Shown in pieces: positions 1 to 6,583 of a stretch of DNA of 34,635 nucleotides. The stretch is taken from positions 1 through 34,635 of the IMG/VR virus record IMGVR_UViG_3300037264_009886. One strand, written 5' to 3'. The DNA is from a virus. The notes below the pieces were generated by a model, which was not told where the DNA came from, did no database searches, and saw only the letters and a program-made list of their open reading frames with translations. Position 1 is the first letter of the stretch, and each line of letters opens with the position of its first letter. The position numbers were made by a program, and so were the translations under genes.

Positions 1-714
1 TCAGATCCCCCGCACGTAATCCCATACCACCACCCCCAGCGCCGATTTCTGGAGGACCATGTAGGCGCTGCCGCCGGCCGGCAGGGTGTCACCTTTCTCA
101 TCGGTCCCCCAGTAGACGGACTGCGTGTCTTGGTCCCACTTGAGGACCTGATTGTCCTGCGTGCCGTCGGGAATCACGGTCCCGCCCGCCCCAAGGCGCA
201 CCAAGGCCCACTTCACTCCGGTGCCCGCCTCTTTCCAGAGGATCTGGGCGACGCCAGCGCTGCCGCTGCGCAGGTTCCCCGCCGTGCCCTCGGCCACATC
301 CGCCAGGCGGTGGGCCTGGTCCTGCACGTTGATGTGGACGATGCTCACGCCGGCGGCGAGGGCCAGTCCGATGGCATCGGCCTTCAGCGGCTCTTGCAGG
401 ATGACGAACCTGCCGGCGTGGTCGGCCGTGGGGGTAATTCCTGTCAGCGCCAGCGTGTTCTTGAAGCTCTCCAGGTTGTCCGAAGGGCCGAACAACGGGG
501 CATTCACCCCCAGCACGTCAAAGCGCTCCCGATCAGCCCCGCTGGCGTTTTTCACCAAGACCAGGCCGCTGCTGCGCGAGGCGGGTTGTGCGGTCTGCTG
601 GCGATCCTGCTGGCGCTGCTGATGAGCGCGTGCCGTATCGACGAAGGCATTGTACGCCGCCGCCGGAATACGCAGCTTCTGGGTCTGCTGGACTTTCTTC
701 AGTGCATCGCCCAT
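1..714 (-). CDS. Predicted distal tail or appendage structural protein
   Basis: I do not recognise a named family. The protein is 237 aa from the chosen ATG. An upstream in-frame ATG at 756 would translate the inverted repeat at 730-790, so I prefer the internal start at 714 (MGDALKKVQQ), although no clear Shine-Dalgarno sequence precedes it. The N-terminal ~60 residues are helical and rich in Q, R and A, including a run of QQRQQ. The rest is G/V/A-rich and looks like beta structure, with a C-terminal W-rich part (VYWGTDEKGD, VVVWDYVRGI). It is the last gene read from the late operon in this window, after the tape measure and a 269-aa tail protein, so a tail-tip or appendage role is an inference from position. 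The stop codon is at the very first bases of the window, so the gene is complete. Confidence 0.7.
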   Translation of the reverse strand: MGDALKKVQQTQKLRIPAAAYNAFVDTARAHQQRQQDRQQTAQPASRSSGLVLVKNASGADRERFDVLGVNAPLFGPSDNLESFKNTLALTGITPTADHAGRFVILQEPLKADAIGLALAAGVSIVHINVQDQAHRLADVAEGTAGNLRSGSAGVAQILWKEAGTGVKWALVRLGAGGTVIPDGTQDNQVLKWDQDTQSVYWGTDEKGDTLPAGGSAYMVLQKSALGVVVWDYVRGI

Positions 715-729
715 CGCTGTGCAGGCCGT

Positions 730-790
730 AGGCTGTAGGCTGTAGACCGTAGGCAAATGCCTACAGTCTACGGTCTACAGCCTTCAGCCT
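730..790. repeat. Inverted heptamer repeat between two tail genes
   Basis: The left arm is a run of 7-bp units: GTAGGCT, GTAGGCT, GTAGACC, GTAGGCA. The right arm is the inverted equivalent (TGCCTAC, AGTCTAC, GGTCTAC, AGCCTTC). The arms meet with almost no loop at 756-757, so the transcript could fold into a long hairpin. One extra unit in the right arm would bulge out. It lies between the stop of the 269-aa gene (795) and the start at 714. The unit length matches the heptamer arrays at 1615, 10236 and 11548. Confidence 0.8.
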
Positions 791-794
791 CTCC

Positions 795-1604
795 TCATGC
801 TCCGATCCCCAGGTCCGCGAAGCTGCCGTCCTCGTAGACCTTTTCCACGTACACCGCCACCGGCTTCTTCACCAGCACCTTGGCATTGGTGTCCTCGGCG
901 TCGGCATAGCGCACCCACAGGTACTCCCAGCCCTTCTTGTTGATGCCGCTGATCGAACCGATGGTCAGGTTGGCGACGTTGGGGCTGCCGGCGAAGCGGA
1001 AGGTGATCTCCCAATCCTCCGCTCCGCGCTTGGCGCCGCAGGCCCCCAGGAACAAACACTCCCCGGCCGCAAAGCCACGGAAAGGGGCATCGTTCACCTT
1101 GCCGGTGAGCCGGAAGAGCACCGCCTTGTAGACATCAGCCACGAAGGCTGTGGCCAGGTAGTGGGTCTCGGAGAACTGATACACCGGCACGGTGATATCC
1201 ACGCCCTCGACATTGTCATGGGTGACGGCGATGGCCCCCTGGAAGTCCGGAGCGGTGGAGGGCGGATACCGGGCCACGGTAGCCAGGGACTGGGTGATGT
1301 GTTGCGTGCCACCGCCAGTGTCGAAGCTGAAGGTGGATTCTCCGATCTGCGGCGGAATCCAGGGACCATAGCGCACCGTCACCAGCCAGCGCCCGCTGCC
1401 GCTGGCACTATCCACCCCCTGCGGCTCCAGGGTGATGCTCTGGCGGACCAGGCCATCATAGGTGGTGGGCGTGGAATTGGTGGCCAGCATCTTGGCGGTG
1501 AGGTCGTCGCTGGTCCCCTCCAGGTCGTACAGCAGCGTCACCGAGGGATTCTCGCCCAGTTGGGTTTCGCGGCTGTCGATCTTTTCGCGCAGGGTAAAGG
1601 GCAT
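795..1604 (-). CDS. Predicted distal tail protein
   Basis: This is a 269-aa protein of unknown family that follows the tape-measure gene. The composition is typical of beta-rich phage structural proteins: many G, T, S and aromatic residues, with no signal peptide or membrane segment. Recognisable stretches are an N-terminal MPFTLREKIDSRETQ and a C-terminal region with GWEYLWVRYADAED and KKPVAVYVEKVYEDG. In siphophages the genes just after the tape measure encode distal-tail and hub proteins, so that role is inferred from gene order alone. The ATG at 1604 has no obvious Shine-Dalgarno sequence and is preceded by the heptamer array at 1615-1677, which separates it from the tape-measure stop. 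Translation may therefore depend on readthrough coupling or on the repeat RNA structure. Confidence 0.75.
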   Translation of the reverse strand: MPFTLREKIDSRETQLGENPSVTLLYDLEGTSDDLTAKMLATNSTPTTYDGLVRQSITLEPQGVDSASGSGRWLVTVRYGPWIPPQIGESTFSFDTGGGTQHITQSLATVARYPPSTAPDFQGAIAVTHDNVEGVDITVPVYQFSETHYLATAFVADVYKAVLFRLTGKVNDAPFRGFAAGECLFLGACGAKRGAEDWEITFRFAGSPNVANLTIGSISGINKKGWEYLWVRYADAEDTNAKVLVKKPVAVYVEKVYEDGSFADLGIGA

Positions 1605-1614
1605 AATAGCGTCG

Positions 1615-1677
1615 GTGGTCCGTTGTCAGTGGTCTGTTGTCAGTGGTCCGTTGTCAGTGGTCAGTGGTCCGTGGTTA
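1615..1677. repeat. Tandem heptamer array, nine units
   Basis: On the plus strand this spacer is nine perfect-register 7-bp units: GTGGTCC, GTTGTCA, GTGGTCT, GTTGTCA, GTGGTCC, GTTGTCA, GTGGTCA, GTGGTCC, GTGGTTA. The last unit supplies the TAA stop codon of the tape-measure gene on the minus strand (1675-1677). The array fills nearly all of the space up to the next start at 1604. Unlike the other three arrays, I see no inverted arm here. Confidence 0.9.
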
Positions 1678-3693
1678 CTCGAAAGCCAGGCCACCTTGCT
1701 GGACCTGCTCCAGCAGCCGCTTGGTGTTGCGGGCGGTGGCCTCGCTGGCATTGGCGATGCGATCGGCCACGCCGCCGCCGGCCAGGCCCCGGGCTTCGGC
1801 GGCATTGAACGTGCCGGCCACGCCCACGGTGGCTTTGGCCTTCTGATCCAAGAGGTCGCTCAGACTGCTCAGCCTCTCGGCCAGGTCGTCGATATTCGGG
1901 CCGCCGCCAAGCTTCGGTGGACTGGAATCCTGACCCTCCCAAGCCTGCCGCTTGCGGCGAGCCGAGGCGATGGCCTCCTGCCATTCCTGCCGTGCCGCCG
2001 CCAGCGCCGCTTCGGTCTGTTTCATCTTCTCGGCCCGCTCGGCTTCCACGGCCTCGGCGATGCCCTGGTAGTCCTGGCCGATATTGGCCAGGCGGCCTTC
2101 ATGCCGTTGCGATTCGGCGGCCAGGCCCGTATCCCGCTGCTTCTGCGCCGAATCCAAGGCCGAGCGTCGCTGGGCTTCATTCTGCTGGCCCTGCTGCTGG
2201 TGCTGGCCTTGGGCATAGTTCCGCTCATAGGCAGCCTGCTCGGCGGTAATGTCTCCGGTCTTCTCCCGTGCCCAGATCCACGCCTTGACCATCGCATCGG
2301 CCGAGCCTTCCACCGCCTTGGCATGCCAGCTCGTAAACTCCGTCCACAGCCGGCGCAGGAATGACACGCCTTCGATCCAGACCCCCTTCATCGCATGCCA
2401 GGCGATTTCGGCAGCGGCCAAGGCCCCGTAGAAGGCCCCGTAGGCGAGTTTGACGAAGAATCCGGTGAAGCGGACCCACACCCCCTTGAGCGTGGCCACG
2501 CCGTTGTCCCAGGCGAGTTTGAGGGTCAGCCACAGGATGCGAGCCGCCAGGGCGATGTCACCGGCGGCCAGAGCATCGGCGATGCCCCCGAAGGCCTGCA
2601 AGGCTGCTTCCTTGAGGGCGGTAAACCGCTCCCCCAGCCACTGGAGGGCTTGCGCCCCGGTGCCGGTCGCATACAGTATATAGGTGGCCAACGCCGCCAC
2701 GGCGGTGATGGTCAGACCGATGGGTGACAGGATCGCGGCCAGAACGGTGCCGAGAAACCCAACGGCCGTGCCCACAGCCGTAATCACCGTCGCCGCAGCG
2801 CCCATGATTGCGCCAACGGCGGAGACGGCATACCCCAAGCCCATCAGGGCCACGCCGCCGGCGAGTGCTGCGGCGGCAACCTTCAGCGCGGTGACGATCA
2901 GTTCCTTGTTCGCCTGGAGCCAGGTTCCGACGTTTACAGCAATGCGGATGATCGTCTGGCTCACCGTGGACAAGATTGGCTCCAGGGCTGAGCCAATGAT
3001 GAAGACGCCGCGTTTCAGCACCTTCCACAGCACGTCCAGCGTGTCGCCGAAAGCCTCGGCCGCCTGGGCATCCTCGGTGCTCATGGTCAGGCCCAGGCTG
3101 CGGGCGTATTGCTGAAGCTGGTCGATCCCTTTGGCGCCGCTGTTCATCAGGGGCAGCAACGCCGTGCCGGAACGGCCGAAGAGTTCCATCGCCAAAGCGG
3201 CCTTGATGGTGGGGTCTTGGATGCCGGCCAGACGATCCGCGATCAGCTTGAACTGCTGATCGGGCGAGAGGCCTTCCAAGTCACGGATGCTCAGGTTCAG
3301 AAGATTCAGGGCCTCCTGGGCGCTGGCTGATCCGCTGGCGGCGTTCACGATTGTCCTCTGCATCTTCCGCAGTCCCGCCTCCAACGCGGCCAAGTCACTG
3401 CCGGACTGTGCCGCCGCGAATCCCAGTTCCGACAGCGCCTCGACCGACACGCCGGTGCGCTGGCTCATATCCACCAGTTCGCTGCCCATGTCGGCGAAGA
3501 CCTTGGCGCTGGCCGCCAGGGGAGCCAGGACCAGCGCCCCGAAGCGTGCCATGCGGCCGCCCATGTCGCTGATGGCGGTGCCGAAGGCTTTGAGTTTGGC
3601 GGAGGCTTTCTGGAGGCCGCGCGTCAGCTTGTTGTCGGTGACAAACAGCTCGACATACGCCGCCCCGGCCCGGATGCCGCGTGCATCAGCCAT
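1675..3693 (-). CDS. Phage tail tape measure protein
   Basis: This 672-aa protein sets tail length in long-tailed phages and is carried inside the tail tube. Evidence is the overall architecture. An N-terminal helical region (about 1-130, including LTRGLQKASAKLKAFG and FADMGSELVDMSQRTG) matches the TP901/lambda tape-measure N-terminus. A long hydrophobic alanine/glycine-rich block at about 270-370 holds several potential membrane helices. A charged, Q/E/R-rich coiled-coil region lies at about 500-620 (repeated E, K, R and A with RNEAQRR-type stretches). At about 1.5 angstrom per residue this length predicts a tail near 100 nm, using the usual tape-measure rule. The start ATG at 3693 overlaps the upstream membrane-protein gene by 8 nt. 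The stop codon is formed by the heptamer array. Confidence 0.93.
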   Translation of the reverse strand: MADARGIRAGAAYVELFVTDNKLTRGLQKASAKLKAFGTAISDMGGRMARFGALVLAPLAASAKVFADMGSELVDMSQRTGVSVEALSELGFAAAQSGSDLAALEAGLRKMQRTIVNAASGSASAQEALNLLNLSIRDLEGLSPDQQFKLIADRLAGIQDPTIKAALAMELFGRSGTALLPLMNSGAKGIDQLQQYARSLGLTMSTEDAQAAEAFGDTLDVLWKVLKRGVFIIGSALEPILSTVSQTIIRIAVNVGTWLQANKELIVTALKVAAAALAGGVALMGLGYAVSAVGAIMGAAATVITAVGTAVGFLGTVLAAILSPIGLTITAVAALATYILYATGTGAQALQWLGERFTALKEAALQAFGGIADALAAGDIALAARILWLTLKLAWDNGVATLKGVWVRFTGFFVKLAYGAFYGALAAAEIAWHAMKGVWIEGVSFLRRLWTEFTSWHAKAVEGSADAMVKAWIWAREKTGDITAEQAAYERNYAQGQHQQQGQQNEAQRRSALDSAQKQRDTGLAAESQRHEGRLANIGQDYQGIAEAVEAERAEKMKQTEAALAAARQEWQEAIASARRKRQAWEGQDSSPPKLGGGPNIDDLAERLSSLSDLLDQKAKATVGVAGTFNAAEARGLAGGGVADRIANASEATARNTKRLLEQVQQGGLAFE

Positions 3694-4255
3694 GATCCGC
3701 CGCCTTTCGCCGCGCCAGCAGCCAGTCCCGAATCCACGAGAACGGGTTCATCACCGGCAAGAGACGGGTGAGTTCCTTGCCGATTCGCCAGGTCCAGGAG
3801 AGGGGATTGCCCAGGCCGAAGGCGACCGATGCCACGCCCAGCACCAGCCAGGTGATGCCGATGATCCACAGCAACCGTTCGATCCGGCGGCCCCAGCGGA
3901 CATACCAGCGGCTTTCCAGCTTGCTGTAGGCCGCCTGGCCCTGGGTGATGCTGTCGGCAAGCGTGGCCACCTGCTGCTGAGCGCCTTTGAGGACGTCGTA
4001 GGTGTGGGCGACATTGGCGAGCACCTCCGCGTGCTCATCCGACGCCGCCGTCAGATAGACCTTGCCGGTGGGGTTCGCGTGCGGGATGGCCCTCCGCACG
4101 TGCCGCTCGGCCGACTCGGTATGGGCCACGATGCCGGCCACGCCGACGGAGGCTTGGGCCACGGGGTCCGGTTGAGGGGCCTGGATAGTGCTCGTGCATC
4201 CGCACACCACCGACACGATCACGATGAGGTTGAGCCTGGGGTAGAAGTGCCGCAT
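3686..4255 (-). CDS. Predicted lipoprotein with a C-terminal membrane helix
   Basis: This is a 189-aa protein of unknown family. The N-terminus looks like a lipoprotein signal: basic residues, the hydrophobic core LIVIVSVV, then VCGC with Cys20 as the candidate lipidated residue. The Cys at -2 is unusual for a lipobox. Residues 80-115 are helical and Q/A-rich. A strong transmembrane helix lies at about 127-148 (LLWIIGITWLVLGVASVAFG), followed by a basic tail. The gene sits between the tail assembly chaperone and the tape measure, overlapping the former by 37 nt and the latter by 8 nt. A protein with both a lipid anchor and a membrane helix could be a lysis, spanin-like or superinfection-exclusion factor. 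Function is not established by the sequence. Confidence 0.75.
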   Translation of the reverse strand: MRHFYPRLNLIVIVSVVCGCTSTIQAPQPDPVAQASVGVAGIVAHTESAERHVRRAIPHANPTGKVYLTAASDEHAEVLANVAHTYDVLKGAQQQVATLADSITQGQAAYSKLESRWYVRWGRRIERLLWIIGITWLVLGVASVAFGLGNPLSWTWRIGKELTRLLPVMNPFSWIRDWLLARRKAADHG

Positions 4256-4539
4256 AGGTTGTCCACAAAAATGGTCTTGAGCAGTCGAATGTCACCCTTG
4301 AGCACCGCCGGCTTTTCCGGAGCGGCTTTCTGCATGGGATGAAAGTCCGCCGGCCGCAATGCCCGGCCCTTCCTGGGGTCGCGGTTGACGTTGGCCAGCA
4401 TCGCCAGCACGACCGAGGTATGGTTCCAGCTTTCGCGGATGCGTCCCTCGGCCATCGCCAGCAATTCCCGCAGTGTCAGCCCGCCGGGATCGACGCCGAC
4501 GATGCCGGCGCACTCCCAGATAAGCTCCCAGGCTCGATC
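4219..4539 (-). CDS. Tail assembly chaperone, -1 frame extension (GT-like)
   Basis: This reading frame lacks any ATG, GTG or TTG near where its protein-like sequence begins. From about 4539 it encodes AWELIWECAGIVGVDPGGLT, LRELLAMAEGRIRESW and ANVNRDPRKGRALRPADFHP, the typical sequence of the second tail assembly chaperone in lambda-like phages (W-E-L-I, LTLREL and the MAEGR box are characteristic). The frame is -1 relative to the preceding chaperone ORF and overlaps its end (4476). The likely product is a fusion made by programmed -1 frameshifting, as for lambda gpG-GT. I could not identify a canonical X XXY YYZ slippery heptamer in the overlap. The start coordinate marks where homology-like sequence begins, not a start codon. 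The open frame itself extends upstream to 4761. Confidence 0.8.
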   Translation of the reverse strand, partial: DRAWELIWECAGIVGVDPGGLTLRELLAMAEGRIRESWNHTSVVLAMLANVNRDPRKGRALRPADFHPMQKAAPEKPAVLKGDIRLLKTIFVDNLCGTSTPGSTSS

Positions 4540-4964
4540 CGCGCCAACTCCGCCGCCAGGCGTTTCTCCAGTTCCGGCGAGTCCAGTCTCGCCTCCACGG
4601 CCGCCAGGGCGGTTTCCTCCAGCTTCCGCAGTTTGGCCAGGGCCTTGCTCAGCACCCGCCGCCGGCCCTGCGGGAAAAAATCGACGAGTTCCTCCAGCAG
4701 CGCCGTGGTGGCGTGGTCGATGGCATCCCCACCCATGGCGCGACCAAAGTCGCTGTCGCACAGGTTCCGGGCATCGGCTTCAGGCTTGCACAGGCAGTAG
4801 AGCACATCGCACAGCAGCACCGGGTCGGCAATCAGCCGCTCGATGAGCTTGCCCTCGACCACTTCCAAGAGGTCCACCTTGGCCAGGTCCCGCACGCGCT
4901 TGATGGCGTCCACGTTGACTTGCACCGTCCAGGTTCTTCCTGCGTTGTCGGTAAAGGTTTTCAT
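4476..4964 (-). CDS. Tail assembly chaperone (gpG-like)
   Basis: This 162-aa protein precedes the tape measure region, the invariant position of tail chaperones. It starts MKTFTDNAGRTWTVQVNVDA and continues with a helical body containing ERLIADPVLLCDVLYCLCKP and a Lys/Arg/Leu-rich helix at about 105-150. The chaperone coats the tape measure protein during tail assembly. The last ~25 residues (SLSGSAPASSASIPAG) are low complexity. At the same DNA positions the -1 frame encodes the conserved second chaperone, which supports a frameshift before this ORF terminates. Its upstream region doubles as the promoter region of the divergent vapBC-like genes. Confidence 0.82.
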   Translation of the reverse strand: MKTFTDNAGRTWTVQVNVDAIKRVRDLAKVDLLEVVEGKLIERLIADPVLLCDVLYCLCKPEADARNLCDSDFGRAMGGDAIDHATTALLEELVDFFPQGRRRVLSKALAKLRKLEETALAAVEARLDSPELEKRLAAELARIEPGSLSGSAPASSASIPAG

Positions 4965-4965
4965 G

Positions 4966-5020
4966 TTGACCTCCGTGTTTGTAGACCCGATACTATTTGT
5001 GTACGCAATGAATGTACGCA
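4966..5020 (+). promoter_or_regulatory. Promoter and direct-repeat operator for the toxin-antitoxin pair
   Basis: A sigma-70-like promoter can be read upstream of the antitoxin: TTGACC at 4966-4971 and TACTAT at 4991-4996, with a 19-bp spacer that is longer than ideal. Immediately after it lie two direct repeats GTACGCA at 5001-5007 and 5014-5020, 13 bp apart. Antitoxins of this type normally bind repeats over their own promoter and repress it, so these are the candidate operator. A ribosome-binding site GGAG follows at 5021-5024. Confidence 0.45.
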
Positions 5021-5032
5021 GGAGCGCAACCT

Positions 5033-5275
5033 ATGACCCAAATCAGCGCCCGGGAAGTTCGTCGGCGGCTGGCGGAACTGCTGGATTCGGCCCAGGCCGG
5101 CCAGACCATTGAGATCACCCGCCACGGCAAGGCCGTCGCCCGCATCACCCCGCCGCCCCGGCAGCCCGTTCCGCGCAAGCTGCCGGACATGGCGGGCTTT
5201 CGCCGCAGCCTGAAGATGTCGGGCAAGCCGCTCTCGCGGATCGTCACCGAACAGCGCCGCGGCGCGAGGTACTGA
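5033..5275 (+). CDS. Antitoxin of type II toxin-antitoxin system, Phd/YefM-VapB type
   Basis: This 80-aa protein begins MTQISAREVRRRLAELLDSA and continues AGQTIEITRHGKAVARITPP. That is the standard Phd/YefM fold N-terminus (DNA-binding, self-repressing) followed by the G-K-x-V-A-x-I-x-P motif. The C-terminal ~40 residues are basic and probably wrap the toxin. I chose ATG 5033 over the upstream ATG at 5012 because GGAG at 5021-5024 is well spaced from it and the conserved domain begins exactly there. The stop codon is 3 nt before the toxin start. It is encoded against the direction of the surrounding tail genes, with its own promoter, so it is an inserted cassette. It neutralises the PIN toxin and probably stabilises the prophage. 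Confidence 0.92.
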   Translation: MTQISAREVRRRLAELLDSAQAGQTIEITRHGKAVARITPPPRQPVPRKLPDMAGFRRSLKMSGKPLSRIVTEQRRGARY

Positions 5276-5278
5276 GCT

Positions 5279-5701
5279 ATGGCGCTGATCGACACCAGCG
5301 TGCTGGTGGCATATTTCTGTCCCGAACCGCTTTCCGAGCGGGCCTCGTGCGAGCTGGAGAAGGCCAACCAGCGCATTCTCACCCCCCTGATCGAGGTCGA
5401 ACTGGCTTCCGCCCTGGCGATCAAGACCCGCACCAGGCAAGCCGATCCGGCGTCGGCGCGGGCGGTGATCCGGGAGTTCCGCAAGCAGGTGGACGCGGGC
5501 CTGTTCACGCTGCGCGAGGTGACGGTGGCTGATTACCGGCGGGCGTTTGACTGGCTGGCGGCGTTTGACACGCCGCTGCGCACGGCCGACGCCATCCACC
5601 TGGCCTGCGCGGCGAATCAGAAGCAGCGCCTGGTGACCGCCGACCAGGAACTGGCCCGCGCAGCCCGCAAGCTGGGCGTTGCCTGCACGTTGCTCAAGTA
5701 G
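5279..5701 (+). CDS. PIN-domain ribonuclease toxin (VapC type)
   Basis: This 140-aa protein is a complete PIN domain. The predicted acidic active-site residues are visible: Asp5 in MALIDTSVLV, Glu39/Glu41 in LIEVELASAL, Asp104 in LRTADAIHLA and Asp122 in LVTADQELARAA. In this family these residues bind Mg2+ or Mn2+ and cleave RNA, often tRNA or rRNA. It follows the antitoxin in one operon, the usual antitoxin-first order. The length is normal for VapC, and no active-site residue is missing, so it should be functional. It ends 30 nt from the convergently oriented tail tube gene. The RNA target cannot be told from sequence. Confidence 0.93.
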   Translation: MALIDTSVLVAYFCPEPLSERASCELEKANQRILTPLIEVELASALAIKTRTRQADPASARAVIREFRKQVDAGLFTLREVTVADYRRAFDWLAAFDTPLRTADAIHLACAANQKQRLVTADQELARAARKLGVACTLLK

Positions 5702-5730
5702 TGGGGGCATAGAGGTTCCTCCAAGCCACT

Positions 5731-6174
5731 TTACGGCACCGTCTTCCAGAGCGGCGGATTGGCCGAATACGTTGGTTTGACGGTTACCTTCACCGTGATG
5801 GCCTCCTCCAGCGGCTCCTCGCGCGAGAAGTCGATGACCTGGCAATCCGCCCACAGCCCCTGGCTGCCGTTGCCGGCGATGTCCCCATCCATCGCGGCGA
5901 TGCCGATGACGCTGTTGGCAAAGTAGGCGTTCTCGAGGGCGGTGAAGCCGGCATCGGCGGTGTCCCAGACCATCTCAAACTCGATGCTGCCTTCCTTGAG
6001 CGTGGCGGCGGTGGCCTTCCAGCCATTGTTGGCCCGCGTGGTCACATCCGCCTCGCCTTTCTGGAGATTCAGCGTCACGTTCTTGACATTGGCCAGGATC
6101 GTCCAGGCCGGCGTGCCGCCGATGCCGGCGGCACAAAAATACAGCTTGGCATCCATTCCCAACTTCACGCTCAT
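5731..6174 (-). CDS. Major tail tube protein
   Basis: This 147-aa protein is the expected building block of the tail tube. It starts MSVKLGMDAKLYFCAAGIGG and then shows the tail-tube pattern: NVKNVTLNLQKGEADVTTR, WKATAATLKEGSIEFEMVWD and a C-terminal AITVKVTVKPTYS strand. The 'trigger point' E-A-D-V-T-T-R and the W after N-G are features I associate with TP901-1/lambda gpV-type tail proteins. A Shine-Dalgarno GAGAGG precedes the ATG. Its neighbours (gp10-like protein upstream, chaperone and tape measure downstream) fit. The gene order is interrupted by the toxin-antitoxin cassette, which separates it from the chaperone. Confidence 0.85.
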   Translation of the reverse strand: MSVKLGMDAKLYFCAAGIGGTPAWTILANVKNVTLNLQKGEADVTTRANNGWKATAATLKEGSIEFEMVWDTADAGFTALENAYFANSVIGIAAMDGDIAGNGSQGLWADCQVIDFSREEPLEEAITVKVTVKPTYSANPPLWKTVP

Positions 6175-6183
6175 GATGACCTC

Positions 6184-6570
6184 TCATTTCACGCTATTGC
6201 CCCAGAAGGCGGGCAGGCGGTCTTGCACTTTTGTCAACGCCGGTCCCATGAAAGGCCGGCGCGGATACTGCTCCTGGCGGTAATGCCCGCCAAACTCATG
6301 GGCACGGCCTGAATCGGCCGCCACGGCATAATCCGGGCCGATCACTACGCTCTGGCTCGCCTGCACCAGGGCGTACTTGATGGCATTCTTCAATCGGCCC
6401 TTTCTCGTATGCGGGGCCGTGCCCGCTGGTGCGGGCTTGGCGCTCTTGCGGATCGACCGCCGTGCCGCCAGGCGGATCGCCGCCCCGGCATGACCCAGGT
6501 TGGTGATGCTGGCCTTCTTCGCGGCCCGCTTCACCCTGGCGGCATCGAACTGGACCCTGGCTTTCATCAT
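6184..6570 (-). CDS. HK97 gp10-like head-tail/tail completion protein
   Basis: This 128-aa basic protein has the features of the HK97 gp10 family: an N-terminal Lys/Arg-rich helix (about 1-45), then APHTRKGRLKNAIKYAL, a central VVIGPDYAVAADSGRAHEFGGHY (here written as part of a longer stretch), and the C-terminal YPRRPFMGPALTKVQDRLPAFW. The motif of a protein-protein strand ending in H-E-F-G-G and R-P-F-M-x-P-A is characteristic. The protein joins the tail to the head. The gene begins with two adjacent ATG codons; I use the first. It is 9 bp from the next gene. Confidence 0.85.
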   Translation of the reverse strand: MMKARVQFDAARVKRAAKKASITNLGHAGAAIRLAARRSIRKSAKPAPAGTAPHTRKGRLKNAIKYALVQASQSVVIGPDYAVAADSGRAHEFGGHYRQEQYPRRPFMGPALTKVQDRLPAFWGNSVK

Positions 6571-6583
6571 CGTTGCGTCCCAC

